A stretch of 64,000 nt of DNA from the NCBI GenBank assembly GCA_017461725.1, contig JAFTXG010000021.1:1-64000 (forward strand). Direction: 5' to 3'. Below, in pieces: positions 53,063 through 61,572 of the stretch. The position numbers were made by a program, and so were the translations under genes. Within the stretch, counting starts at the first letter, position 1. The number at the start of each line of letters is the position of its first letter. The stretch comes from Lachnospiraceae bacterium (GTDB taxonomy: Bacteria > Bacillota > Clostridia > Lachnospirales > Lachnospiraceae). The notes below the pieces were generated by a model. That model saw only the letters and a list, made by a program, of their open reading frames with translations, was not told where the DNA came from and searched no databases.

Positions 53063-54835
53063 TTACTTTTTCAGCTGCCTCGCCAGCTGGATATATTCGT
53101 TGATTTCTTTCTCGTAGGACTTCAGACTCATCTGCCAGAACTCCTTCTTTGTCAGATCGATGCCTGCGATCTTAGCCGCCCCCTCACAGCTGGTGACGGG
53201 AGTTGCGTGGAGCATCTCGCGGTACTTAGGCACAAACGCAGCGCCTTCCTCCTTATACTTTGCATACAGACCACGGGCAAACAGGCCGCCAAACGCATAA
53301 GGGAAATTGTAGAAGCTGCTTCCGGTGCTGTAATAATGGCTCTTGCATACCCACATATAAGGATGATTGATACTCTGATCCAGACCGTCACCGTACGCCT
53401 TTTTCTGCGCATCAGCCATCATTCGGCACAGCTCGTCGGCAAACATGAATTCACCTGCACGGCGCGCAAACACAGCTGTCTCAAACAGATATCTGGAATA
53501 GATGTCACAGATGATCTGGTTAACCTCCATCAGCTGGCTCTCCAACAGAGCAAAACGCGCCTCGGGCTCGGTCGCGCCCTCAACCGCCGCACTCATGACC
53601 ACATTCTCATTGAAGGTGGATGCCGTCTCGGCCACCGGCATGGTGTAATCGGAATTCAGAACACGGTGATCCTCGATATTCAAATTGTGATATGCATGTC
53701 CGAGCTCGTGAGCCAGAGTGTCCACATCACTGAAGCTTCCGTCAAAGTTGGTCAGGATACGGCTCTGCTTCTGCTGCGGCAGACCAGCACAGAACGCTCC
53801 ACCCACCTTACCCTCTCTGGGGTAGAAATCGATCCACGCCTCGTCAAAGGCACGGGCGATCATGTCCGCCATATCCTGATCGAATCCGCTGAACAGATCA
53901 ACCAGATAGTTTCTCGCTTCCTCGATCGTAAACTTCTGTCCGTCACTCTTTCCAACCGGTGCAAACAATTCATACCAGGGCAGACCGTTCTCATAGCCAA
54001 GGTACTCCGCCTTGGCCTTCATATAACGGTGGAACAGGGGCAGATACTCCTGAATGGACTCCATCAGCGCATCCAGGGTAGACTTCTGCAGGCGGGAATT
54101 GTACAGGGTCTCCTCCAGAGGAGACGCAAATCCTCTCATCTGAGCCGCATTGATCACCTGTAGTTTGATATTATTCAAGGCAAATGCAACAGAATCTTTG
54201 ATCTTATCGTAGCAAGCCAGCTCCGCCTCGTAGGCATCCTTTCTCGCCTGCACATCCTCGTCGTATGCCAGATTGCGGACTGCGGACAGAGGGATTTTAT
54301 CTCCGCGATATTCTGCCTGAACGGTGGAAGTCAGATAGGACTGCAAATCGGACCATCCGCCGCCACCGCTGATATTGAACTTGGCGATGACCTCCTCCGC
54401 CTGATCGCTGAGGGTGTACTTGTCATCTTCCTTCAGCTGGTTCAGCATAAACTCATACTCTTTCAGCAGAGGATCACTCTCGATCAACTCGTCCAGATTT
54501 TCCAGGGAGGCAACATACTTCTTCGCGATGGTGCTGGCCTTTGTGGTACCGGCAGCCTTCGCCATCAGCTGTCCCATGTACGCCATGCTCTCGCTGTCGG
54601 AAGTGTTTACCGACTGGCGAAGATTTGCATACGCTGCCATGGTATAGACCATCTCGGACATCTGCTCAGACAGCTTGATATAGGTCAGCAGATTTTCCTT
54701 CGCGTCACCGCCAGGAAGTCCCGCCGCAAACGCATTCACCGCAGCACAGACTTCGTCTACCTTCTTGAAATCCTCCTGAAATTTGGGGTCGTCAAATCCC
54801 TTATACAATACATCCAAAGACCACTCTGTGTTCAT
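53063..54835 (-). CDS. pepF: Oligoendopeptidase F (M3 family)
   Basis: A 590-residue cytosolic zinc peptidase that cuts oligopeptides of about 7-17 residues. The zinc site is LAHELGHAYHN near 373, with the third ligand Glu in VAETASTFNE about 25 residues later. Length and the family's helical N-terminal half are as expected. AAAGGAG precedes the ATG. A neighbouring M18 aminopeptidase suggests a peptide-use cluster. Confidence 0.94.
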   Translation of the reverse strand: MNTEWSLDVLYKGFDDPKFQEDFKKVDEVCAAVNAFAAGLPGGDAKENLLTYIKLSEQMSEMVYTMAAYANLRQSVNTSDSESMAYMGQLMAKAAGTTKASTIAKKYVASLENLDELIESDPLLKEYEFMLNQLKEDDKYTLSDQAEEVIAKFNISGGGGWSDLQSYLTSTVQAEYRGDKIPLSAVRNLAYDEDVQARKDAYEAELACYDKIKDSVAFALNNIKLQVINAAQMRGFASPLEETLYNSRLQKSTLDALMESIQEYLPLFHRYMKAKAEYLGYENGLPWYELFAPVGKSDGQKFTIEEARNYLVDLFSGFDQDMADMIARAFDEAWIDFYPREGKVGGAFCAGLPQQKQSRILTNFDGSFSDVDTLAHELGHAYHNLNIEDHRVLNSDYTMPVAETASTFNENVVMSAAVEGATEPEARFALLESQLMEVNQIICDIYSRYLFETAVFARRAGEFMFADELCRMMADAQKKAYGDGLDQSINHPYMWVCKSHYYSTGSSFYNFPYAFGGLFARGLYAKYKEEGAAFVPKYREMLHATPVTSCEGAAKIAGIDLTKKEFWQMSLKSYEKEINEYIQLARQLKK

Positions 54836-54866
54836 GATAATCTATCTCCTTTAATATACAACACAT

Positions 54867-55151
54867 TTACACGACAAAAAGAATCAGTGCCGAGCAGATC
54901 GCCAGAAATACCGCCACTCCGATATACATCCACACCATTCGCTTATCCTTATCCCACTGATAAGCCGCCTGAAGAACCATGGTAACCGCCAACAGCGGAA
55001 TGTAAATCTTGATGGAATCCTCCCAGATTGAGATGAGCTGCAAAACCGCCAGCACAAACACAACCAGAGAGAGCGCTATGATACAAACAAACAGAATCTG
55101 ATCTCTCCTGCTCAGATCACTGAACCCGATTTTTCCGTCTTCCTTTCTCAT
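54867..55151 (-). CDS. Small three-helix membrane protein
   Basis: A 94-residue protein with a charged N-terminus (about 25 residues) and three hydrophobic segments near 28-46, 50-62 and 72-92. It resembles the DUF6442 type of small membrane proteins, an assignment made from memory. The start is the ATG at 55151, 8 bases after GGAG; a GTG two codons earlier is too near that site. It lies between the M18 and PepF genes, 30 bases from PepF, so it is transcribed with them. Function unknown. Confidence 0.7.
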   Translation of the reverse strand: MRKEDGKIGFSDLSRRDQILFVCIIALSLVVFVLAVLQLISIWEDSIKIYIPLLAVTMVLQAAYQWDKDKRMVWMYIGVAVFLAICSALILFVV

Positions 55152-55163
55152 TTCCACATCTCC

Positions 55164-56480
55164 TTATTTAAACCCGAACAGACAGGTGATCAGCTGCTCC
55201 AGATAATACTGATCCTTCACGCCCATCAGCTCCCGGGCGGAATGCATGCCAGCCATCGCCACGCCCACGTCCTGCATCTGCATGGGCAGGTAAGCGGACG
55301 CGATGGAACCGAGTGTTCCTCCGCCGGGAATATCGGAGCGGTTCACAAACTTCTGACAGGGTACGTCTGCCATGGCGCAGAGCTGCTGTACTGTAGCCAC
55401 TGACTCGCAGGTGCTCACATAGGACTGTCTCGCCGCCATCTTGATCGCCACGCCACCGTTCATCTTCACCGGGTTCGTGGGGTCATTTTTATCGGGCTGG
55501 TTGGGATGCATACAGTGTGCAACATCCACCGACAACGCAAATCCGTCGGTAATATCCTTCAGATACTGTGCTCTGGAGAGTCCCAGCGCATCGTAGATCC
55601 GTTCGATCACATAGGGAAGGGCCTGTCCCGCCGCGCCCTGTTTGGAACGGCTGCCAACCTCCTCATGGTCAAAAACCACTGCAATATTGATTCCTTTATC
55701 CCGCTGCGCCTGAATCAGACCCTTGATACAAGCGGTCACGGAAGTGATATTGTCCAGTCGGGGAGAAGAGATCATAGTCTCACTCAGTCCCACCAGATCG
55801 CCCTTCTCGTACTGATAAATGTATAACTCATAATCAAGGATCTCATCCACTTCTGCGCCGCACTCTCTAGCCAGCGCTTCCATAAAGAAAGCCTCGCCGC
55901 CCAGAGACTCCCCCAACACCTCCACGATGGGAAGCATATCTCTCTGGTGATTAAACTCCACGCCTTTATTTACCTCACGGTTCATATGGATCGCCAGACT
56001 GGGAATGGTCGCAACCGGTCTCGCAAAGTCCACAAACCGCACCTCCGGATGGAAGGCATCCTCGCCCTTCAGTGCCACCTTTCCTGCGATGGAGAGAGGT
56101 CTGTCCAGCCATGAGTAATTAATCATACCACCGTAGGGCTCCACATTCAGCCTGCCGTAACCATTCTGCTTCATCTCCGGGCTGGGCTTAATCTTAAAAC
56201 AGGGGAAGTCCGTGTGTGCCATCGCCAAACGAAGATTCCCCTCTTTCGCCATGGTTCCTCCGATGGTAAACGCAATCAGGGTAGAATCATACACCGTCAC
56301 ATAATATTTTCCGCCGTACTCCAGCTCCATATCCCAATCACTTGAAAAATCCAGAGAAATAAATCCCGCCTCGTCCAAATCCTCTCCCGCTGCAAGCACG
56401 GCGTGGAAAGGTGAAGTGGACTTCTCAATCCGCTCAAGCAGGTAATTTGCCGAATTGATGTATTTGTGTTCTGCTGCCAT
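55164..56480 (-). CDS. M18-family aspartyl aminopeptidase
   Basis: A 438-residue dinuclear zinc aminopeptidase of the ApeB type. Family motifs are MAHTDFPCFKIKP (first metal His/Asp), SSPRLDNITS (bridging Asp), FDHEEVGS (catalytic Glu and ligand), VDVAHCMHPNQ and the C-terminal GMHSARELM His. It prefers N-terminal Asp or Glu, or acts broadly, in a dodecamer in the cytosol. Two ATGs lie after AGGAGG; the second, at 56480, has better spacing of 6 bases. An in-frame upstream ATG at 56570 has no site. It heads the M18, small membrane protein, PepF set. Confidence 0.92.
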   Translation of the reverse strand: MAAEHKYINSANYLLERIEKSTSPFHAVLAAGEDLDEAGFISLDFSSDWDMELEYGGKYYVTVYDSTLIAFTIGGTMAKEGNLRLAMAHTDFPCFKIKPSPEMKQNGYGRLNVEPYGGMINYSWLDRPLSIAGKVALKGEDAFHPEVRFVDFARPVATIPSLAIHMNREVNKGVEFNHQRDMLPIVEVLGESLGGEAFFMEALARECGAEVDEILDYELYIYQYEKGDLVGLSETMISSPRLDNITSVTACIKGLIQAQRDKGINIAVVFDHEEVGSRSKQGAAGQALPYVIERIYDALGLSRAQYLKDITDGFALSVDVAHCMHPNQPDKNDPTNPVKMNGGVAIKMAARQSYVSTCESVATVQQLCAMADVPCQKFVNRSDIPGGGTLGSIASAYLPMQMQDVGVAMAGMHSARELMGVKDQYYLEQLITCLFGFK

Positions 56481-56592
56481 CATCGTCCTCCTAAGTGTCA
56501 ATCTCCGCATATGGCGAAACCTGCGGCCGAACTCCGTGCCACGGAAACCGTCATTCTCACAGGCTCTCACTCCACTGCTCTAACTATGAAAA

Positions 56593-56621
56593 AGCATACA
56601 ACATAACCGGTTTTTATGCAA
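56593..56621 (-). promoter_or_regulatory. Possible promoter of the M18-PepF gene set
   Basis: TTGCAT (56621-56616) and TATGCT (56598-56593) are 17 bases apart on the minus strand, about 110 bases before the M18 start codon. Each differs from consensus at two bases or fewer. Confidence 0.4.
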
Positions 56622-56666
56622 GTTAAGAAGTTATAAAATCTCTATACCGCACCTAATCCCCGTTCC

Positions 56667-57137
56667 TCACAGAATCTCCACAACCTCACCGATATACATA
56701 CGGTGTACCGGCTCGGTAGCGAAAAATCGCTCCATGGCCTCCTTCGGGATTTTCTCCTCGTCCATGTCCTGCCAATACAACTTTTTGCACACAAGGGTGA
56801 GTGTCGCCTGCTCAAAGGTCATACTGTTCTCCACCGATTTCGCCTTCAGCTCAGTCAGTGCCACCTTGTCGCAGTCTCTGCCCGACTTGGTTCCCAGAAT
56901 AGTCAGATCCTTTTTGTACTCCTCCGGATAAAAGCTGATGGTAAAATAATCGTTATTCTCCATAAATTCGTAGGTATAGCGGTTTGGACGCACATAAACG
57001 GTGGCAACCCTTTTGCCCCAGAGCGTACCCATACCGCCCCAGCTGATGGTCATGGTATTGTACTTTTCTTCTGTTCCGGCGGTCAGAAGTGCCCAGCTGC
57101 CGTCAAATACACCATAGATGTTGTCTGATTTTGTCAT
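56667..57137 (-). CDS. Flavin reductase-like domain protein
   Basis: A 156-residue protein of the flavin reductase (FMN-binding split barrel) type: WALLTAGTEEKYNTMTISWGG at the start, cited in part, then VYVRPNRYTYEFME, YFTISFYPEEYKKDLTILG and TKSGRDCDK. Members bind FMN and reduce it with NAD(P)H or simply hold it. In gut Clostridia it is often annotated as a conserved protein. AGGAGG is 7 bases before the ATG. It lies alone between the M18 gene and a small unknown gene. Confidence 0.86.
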   Translation of the reverse strand: MTKSDNIYGVFDGSWALLTAGTEEKYNTMTISWGGMGTLWGKRVATVYVRPNRYTYEFMENNDYFTISFYPEEYKKDLTILGTKSGRDCDKVALTELKAKSVENSMTFEQATLTLVCKKLYWQDMDEEKIPKEAMERFFATEPVHRMYIGEVVEIL

Positions 57138-57164
57138 GATTAATCCTCCTTCCGTTATTCCCCA

Positions 57165-57668
57165 CTATATTTTATCTATTTCCAATCTTAACTGATAAAA
57201 CTGCTTTGCCCATTCCGGATAATACAGGTATTGCCCGTTTTCTTTAATTCTTTGCAGTGTTCGCTTTCCTGTCCTTCGGTCCATAATCGCAAATATTTTT
57301 ATAATATAATTGTCACTTTCCAATGCTTTCTCTATCGGCAAATTTAAAAAAGTCAATGCCGCCTCCAGAAAATCATCCTCATAATACTGACCTATAGCGT
57401 CCCATTTTGCTTTTATCTCCGGACTATCGTATCCCCAATTATCAGCCGCCGTAAAATCCAGCTGAGAAATATCATCCTCCTGACGATACATGTTGATCCA
57501 TGAAAAACAAACCAACTTTTTTCCGTCAAGTCTGATCGCCGCCCGACCGTATGAATCATGAACCTTGTTGTAGTGGGTAAGAAAATAGGTGATCCGGTTC
57601 CTCAGCGAATCACACAATAGCTCACTCAACTGTTTCTTTATTCCGGACCATGATTTATAGTGATTCAT
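57165..57668 (-). CDS. Small SF0329-like protein of unknown function
   Basis: A 167-residue soluble protein beginning MNHYKSWSGIKKQLSELLCD, which resembles the SF0329-type small proteins (W-GIKKQL-x-LCDSL pattern). That link is from memory and moderate. Later parts are YGRAAIRLDGKKLVCFS and FLNLPIEKALESDNYII. No catalytic motif is visible. The start at 57668 follows AAAGGAG by 6 bases; an in-frame ATG 16 codons upstream lies in the 20-bp repeats and has no site. Confidence 0.7.
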   Translation of the reverse strand: MNHYKSWSGIKKQLSELLCDSLRNRITYFLTHYNKVHDSYGRAAIRLDGKKLVCFSWINMYRQEDDISQLDFTAADNWGYDSPEIKAKWDAIGQYYEDDFLEAALTFLNLPIEKALESDNYIIKIFAIMDRRTGKRTLQRIKENGQYLYYPEWAKQFYQLRLEIDKI

Positions 57669-57680
57669 TTTTTCTCCTTT

Positions 57681-57740
57681 TGCACTACGCACCTCAAATT
57701 TCGCACTGCGCATCAATATCTCGCACTGCGTACCTCACGT
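57681..57740. repeat. Three tandem 20-bp intergenic repeats
   Basis: Units start at 57681, 57701 and 57721, each of the form TCGCACTGCGCACCTCAAAT with changes at a few positions, in an exact 20-base period. Related GCGCAGTGCGC pieces occur near 20171 and 57838. Short arrays of this kind are seen in many gut Clostridia intergenic regions; purpose unknown. The remaining part of 57669-57846 shows no gene. Confidence 0.75.
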
Positions 57741-57846
57741 CTGCTGCGCATCCGTTCGGTCGCGGGCTTCGCCCTATGCATCTAAGTACAAATTTGACTG
57801 CCTGTGAGCAAGCTCCCGCAGTCCATTTGGCTTAGCCGCGCAGTGC

Positions 57847-58401
57847 TCATTGCTTTCGCGTGTAGTCCCTCTCAAACAGTTCCTCGCTGACCTGAACAGC
57901 CAGTTCTTCCGGCGGTACTTTCTCCAGAATTTTCTCCACCACAAAGGCCTTACTCTTATCCTTATACTTATACATCCCATTGAGCTGCTGAATGTGGGCC
58001 AGCTCTTCCCGCCAGAGAATACTCAGTTTTTTCTTTGGTTTCAACTTAGGATTGACTTTCGCCTCGCGGAGCACATAGAAATCCACCACATCACCTTCCC
58101 ACTCGGCGGTGATGATACCCCAAAAGTTCGGAACATGCTCCTCAATGTGCATGGCGTGGGTCGTCCCGACCACCACATAATTGCGGTCATAAAACTGATT
58201 ATAATCTCTGACCTGCCGCTTCAGGCGAGTGTAGGTGTCCGCATCGCTCTTGATCTCGATCCCCACAATAGCATCGGGCATGACCATGACCACGTCGGCC
58301 CGGGATCTGCCCATCATCTTCTCTTCAATTATTCTTACTTTTCCGTACCGCTCCTCCAGAAAGTCATAGAGAAACTCACGGATGTCTCTGTCATAGAGCA
58401 T
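57847..58401 (-). CDS. sce7726-like nuclease-fold protein
   Basis: A 184-residue protein with a PD-(D/E)xK-like core: ADVVMVMPDAIVGIEIKSDADT supplies the D...(E/Q)xK pattern (cited in part) and RLKRQVRDYNQFYDRNYVVV follows, as in sce7726 proteins and related restriction-like folds. The N-terminal DIREFLYDFLEERYGK is a helical start. The fold acts on DNA in known relatives, but this subgroup has no assigned role. It lies alone in its neighbourhood and does not show an associated methyltransferase or toxin. Confidence 0.75.
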   Translation of the reverse strand: MLYDRDIREFLYDFLEERYGKVRIIEEKMMGRSRADVVMVMPDAIVGIEIKSDADTYTRLKRQVRDYNQFYDRNYVVVGTTHAMHIEEHVPNFWGIITAEWEGDVVDFYVLREAKVNPKLKPKKKLSILWREELAHIQQLNGMYKYKDKSKAFVVEKILEKVPPEELAVQVSEELFERDYTRKQ

Positions 58402-58468
58402 GTTATTCCTGTTTTCCTCAGCCTATCGTATCCTTTACTTCATTTCCGCACATCAAAAAACACCCAGC

Positions 58469-58957
58469 TCAAATACCCGAGTCCTTAAGCAATGTAAACA
58501 ACCGTCGGATACTCTCCGCGTCCAGACTTCGCACCGTAACATTGATGTGGATCTGCTGCTCATCCGAAGCCGCAATCAAGGCTTTCACCTCATCGGCATC
58601 ATCTCTGCCGCGGTAATAATCCGCCAGATAATCCTCGGCCCCGTACACCTCGATCTCCCAGTCACGGCCCAACATTTCATAGTCAATGTCCAACGCTTTT
58701 TCTCTGGAAACCGTCAGCTCCAGCCACCCGGTCATATCCAGACTGATCCCAAAATCCGCATTCAGCCGTTTATCCCGGATCTCAATCTCCGGCAGTGGAA
58801 AATACTCTGTCTGATACGCGCCGTCCACCTTCACCTCGTGGAGATTGTAATAGCCCAGAGTGGCAGAATATCCCAGCTCGCGAACCGCTCTCAGCACAGC
58901 TCTTCCGGTTCTGTCCAACGGCTCATATATACTGTTCAGCAAACTGCGATTGTCCAT
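58469..58957 (-). CDS. Hypothetical protein
   Basis: A 162-residue soluble protein that I do not recognise. It is acidic with mixed helix-strand character, including YNLHEVKVDGAYQTEYF and DIDYEMLGRDWEIEVYGAED. The last part (IRRLFTLLKDSG) is helical. GGAGAAGAGGG precedes the ATG. It is followed by the sce7726-like gene about 70 bases later and preceded by azlD about 60 bases earlier, on the same strand. No catalytic motif is visible. Confidence 0.65.
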   Translation of the reverse strand: MDNRSLLNSIYEPLDRTGRAVLRAVRELGYSATLGYYNLHEVKVDGAYQTEYFPLPEIEIRDKRLNADFGISLDMTGWLELTVSREKALDIDYEMLGRDWEIEVYGAEDYLADYYRGRDDADEVKALIAASDEQQIHINVTVRSLDAESIRRLFTLLKDSGI

Positions 58958-59016
58958 ACCCTCTTCTCCCGCATACCCTCACTTTGATCGGATTAACGTG
59001 GTCGCCACACACGCTG

Positions 59017-59343
59017 TCACGCAAACACTACCTGCACCAGCAACATATAACAGATCGTACCGCCCGCCACGGAAAGCAATGTGTTATGTCTCCATTTGTG
59101 GACAATCACCACAAACAATATCGCTAAAAGCTCCGGCGCTCCGAAGGGCGCGGAAATAAAGGATGTATTTTTCAGACAATAGACCACCAGCATGCCCATC
59201 ACCGCGTGGGGCAGAACCTTTCCCAGATATAGAATCGGCTTAGGCGTGCCCTTGTGGAAAATCAGAAAAGGGGAAAAACGGATCAGCGCGGTAACTACCG
59301 CCGTCACTGCGATAATCGCCAGAGATTTACTTACATCAATCAT
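59017..59343 (-). CDS. azlD: Branched-chain amino acid exporter small subunit AzlD
   Basis: A 108-residue membrane protein with about four hydrophobic helices. It fits AzlD: start with LAIIAVTAVVTALIRFSPFLIF, then YLGKVLPHAVMGMLVVYCL and LLVQVVFA at the end. With AzlC it exports branched-chain amino acids or analogues. The gene overlaps the azlC stop by 8 bases, so the two are made together. Confidence 0.9.
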   Translation of the reverse strand: MIDVSKSLAIIAVTAVVTALIRFSPFLIFHKGTPKPILYLGKVLPHAVMGMLVVYCLKNTSFISAPFGAPELLAILFVVIVHKWRHNTLLSVAGGTICYMLLVQVVFA

Positions 59344-60211
59344 GGGTAACGCCCTCCTCCGCTGTCATTTTCATACTGCTCGCTGCCGTATCCTTCTGTG
59401 CCGTATCTTCCGGAACCGTCCCAGCTGTCTCAGCTTCAGTAATCGCCTCGGCTGTCTTAGCTTCGGCTACCGCCTCACCTGCCTCATCCTCCGCAGGCAA
59501 CACCTTCTCCAGCTGCCGCTTCTCCAAAAACAGCGCCACGGTGATACCGATCATGGACGGGATCAGGAAGGTGTCCGCGTCAAACAGCAGACGACAAATC
59601 GCCGTGATCACGATACCGGTGATCGCCGGAAGATGGCTCTTTGCGCTCTCCCACTGTTCCACGAAAATCACCACAAACAGTGCCGTCATGGCAAAATCCA
59701 CACCGGCGGAATTGAAGGCAAATGAGCTGCCCACGATCACGCCCAGCACATCGCCGATGATCCAGTAGCTGTGATTCATCATGGTCAGATAAAAATAATA
59801 CTTATATTCATCCACATTTTCCGGCAGCTCCGGTCTGCTGACCAGTGAGTAGGTCTCATCAGTCAGACCAAAGATCATGTATGGCTTAAATTTTCCGGCC
59901 TTTTCGTATTTTTTCAGCAAGGTAATTCCGTAAAACAGGTGACGGATCTGTACCATGACAGTCATCAGTACCACTGAGATCAATGATGCCCCTGCCGCCA
60001 AGAGATCCACCGCCACATACTGCATGGAGCCGGCATAGATAGTCACGCCCATCAGCAGCGCCCAGGGCCAGGTGTATCCCTTATCCTGCAGCAAAATGCC
60101 GAAGCCCATTCCCAGCACGATATATCCGGCCATAACCGGCAGTGAGGCGATAAATGCCTGCTTTACCGTATTTTTAGCTCTTGTTGTCGTTCCTTGTTGT
60201 CTCTCTTCCAT
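59336..60211 (-). CDS. azlC: Branched-chain amino acid exporter large subunit AzlC, with acidic tail
   Basis: A 291-residue membrane protein with about eight helices. Family stretches are AFIASLPVMAGYIVLGMGFG and IYAGSMQYVAVDLLAAG, then MVQIRHLFYGITLLKKY and FGLTDETYSL. The core ends near residue 236; the last 55 residues are a soluble acidic Ala/Glu/Thr-rich tail (EDEAGEAVAEAKTAEA, ETAGTVPEDTAQKD) not usual in the family. The start ATG at 60211 follows AAAGGAAG; an upstream in-frame ATG has no site. It overlaps azlD by 8 bases. Confidence 0.9.
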   Translation of the reverse strand: MEERQQGTTTRAKNTVKQAFIASLPVMAGYIVLGMGFGILLQDKGYTWPWALLMGVTIYAGSMQYVAVDLLAAGASLISVVLMTVMVQIRHLFYGITLLKKYEKAGKFKPYMIFGLTDETYSLVSRPELPENVDEYKYYFYLTMMNHSYWIIGDVLGVIVGSSFAFNSAGVDFAMTALFVVIFVEQWESAKSHLPAITGIVITAICRLLFDADTFLIPSMIGITVALFLEKRQLEKVLPAEDEAGEAVAEAKTAEAITEAETAGTVPEDTAQKDTAASSMKMTAEEGVTHD

Positions 60212-60248
60212 TGTCTCTTCTTCCTTTTGTCGCCTATTTAATGATACT

Positions 60249-61511
60249 TTATCCGTCCAGCTCCACGATCCGACTGTACTCCCACAGCGGATAAGTTCCG
60301 TCATGGGCCTCCCCGGCAACCATTCTGGACATATCGCTTCCCGTGATCCGGACGATTCCCGCCCTGGCCAGAAGTCCGGCCAGCTCAGCTCTCTCCGCCT
60401 CCCCGCACAGTAATCCGCAGGTCTGCAGATGATTCTTGTGTTTCTTTATGGTCTCAATCATCTTTCGTCGGGGCAAGGCTTTGATCCAGACATTTCTGAA
60501 CAGATACGACAGTTCCAGCTCGCTGTCCTGCCGGATCACCACACTCACACCCTCCGCGCTAAATATTTTTCTGTCCTGATGATTTTCCAACAGATCATTG
60601 TACAATCTTATGGTGTTTCTGCCGCGCATCCCCATGTCTGCCTTGCCTTTTTCGGCGTTTGCCTTTTTCAGCAATTCAAAAAACTGCTCACCAAACGACT
60701 CCAGAACTGTCCAGTCCTCCGTATCCACAAATATTCCCTGACAGGATGAACACAGCACCTGATTCGTCTCGCAGATATGCAGTGCCAGCCGATACAAGTC
60801 CTCCTCGGATGCCTGCTCTGTCACATAAGCAAAAGAGAGTTTGTGTCCCCAGGCAATGATCCTGGTCTGAACATCGGCCATGCTTCTGGCCGCAGCAACC
60901 GCCTCATCTCCGCCCCAGACCACAATGCCGTCCGCGATCTCGGCAAACTTCTTTAAGGTCTCCGTCTCGGTGGACGGCACATCAAATACATAGACGTAAT
61001 CCTTCAGCGCCGGTTCAAATCGAATCAGCTCTGACAACAGCTTGATGGACAGTCCGTTATCCCCGGCAGGCAATTTGAGAATGTTGATATTTCCTGTCAA
61101 CAATCCCTCGATCACACTGTACGCCGGGAGACCATCCACATTGCCCGCCGCAATGTGAAACAATATTCCCAACGGATAGCGTTTCCTGTGGATTCCGCTC
61201 TTTAGCGGTTTCATTTCGCAGTCTTCACCCAGCTCCACAGCGCACTTGTATTCCAGCTCCTCACGGGAAAACAATGCCGCCATGGTCTGAAACCGCTCAT
61301 AGGAAATGTCCGACAGCTGAAGCAGCGGTAGCACGATCTCATCATACTCGCCGCGCATCGCCTTCCGATACAGGGCATCACAGGCCGAGATCACCATCTC
61401 CGCGGTGATCGGCTCAGCATTACTTAAGGTTTTGATACAGTCCTCATAAAGCCCATTCAAGTATTTCTGTTCAATATTCGATTCGATCACTTCACCATGA
61501 AGTAAAATCAT
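60249..61511 (-). CDS. LuxC-like acyl-CoA/acyl-ACP reductase
   Basis: A 420-residue protein of the LuxC aldehyde dehydrogenase-like family (PF05893). It has RYPLGILFHIAAGNVDGLPA, the NAD-binding stretch VVWGGDEAVAAAR, and the likely nucleophile Cys in VLCSSCQG near 253, with catalytic Glu/His features later. LuxC reduces activated fatty acids to aldehydes. It is directly downstream of the LuxE-like gene and has GGAGGAG before the ATG. No luciferase (LuxAB) or LuxD is present in the window. In such organisms it may provide aldehydes or alcohols for another product; inference. Confidence 0.88.
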   Translation of the reverse strand: MILLHGEVIESNIEQKYLNGLYEDCIKTLSNAEPITAEMVISACDALYRKAMRGEYDEIVLPLLQLSDISYERFQTMAALFSREELEYKCAVELGEDCEMKPLKSGIHRKRYPLGILFHIAAGNVDGLPAYSVIEGLLTGNINILKLPAGDNGLSIKLLSELIRFEPALKDYVYVFDVPSTETETLKKFAEIADGIVVWGGDEAVAAARSMADVQTRIIAWGHKLSFAYVTEQASEEDLYRLALHICETNQVLCSSCQGIFVDTEDWTVLESFGEQFFELLKKANAEKGKADMGMRGRNTIRLYNDLLENHQDRKIFSAEGVSVVIRQDSELELSYLFRNVWIKALPRRKMIETIKKHKNHLQTCGLLCGEAERAELAGLLARAGIVRITGSDMSRMVAGEAHDGTYPLWEYSRIVELDG

Positions 61512-61572
61512 TTATCTCCTCCGGCGACGCATCCGCCTATCTTTGTCTTCTCCGATCGCTCTTTACCATAAT

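Noticed and set aside
57681-57740. A CRISPR array
   Set aside because: The units are directly adjacent without spacers and only three in number; no cas gene is nearby.
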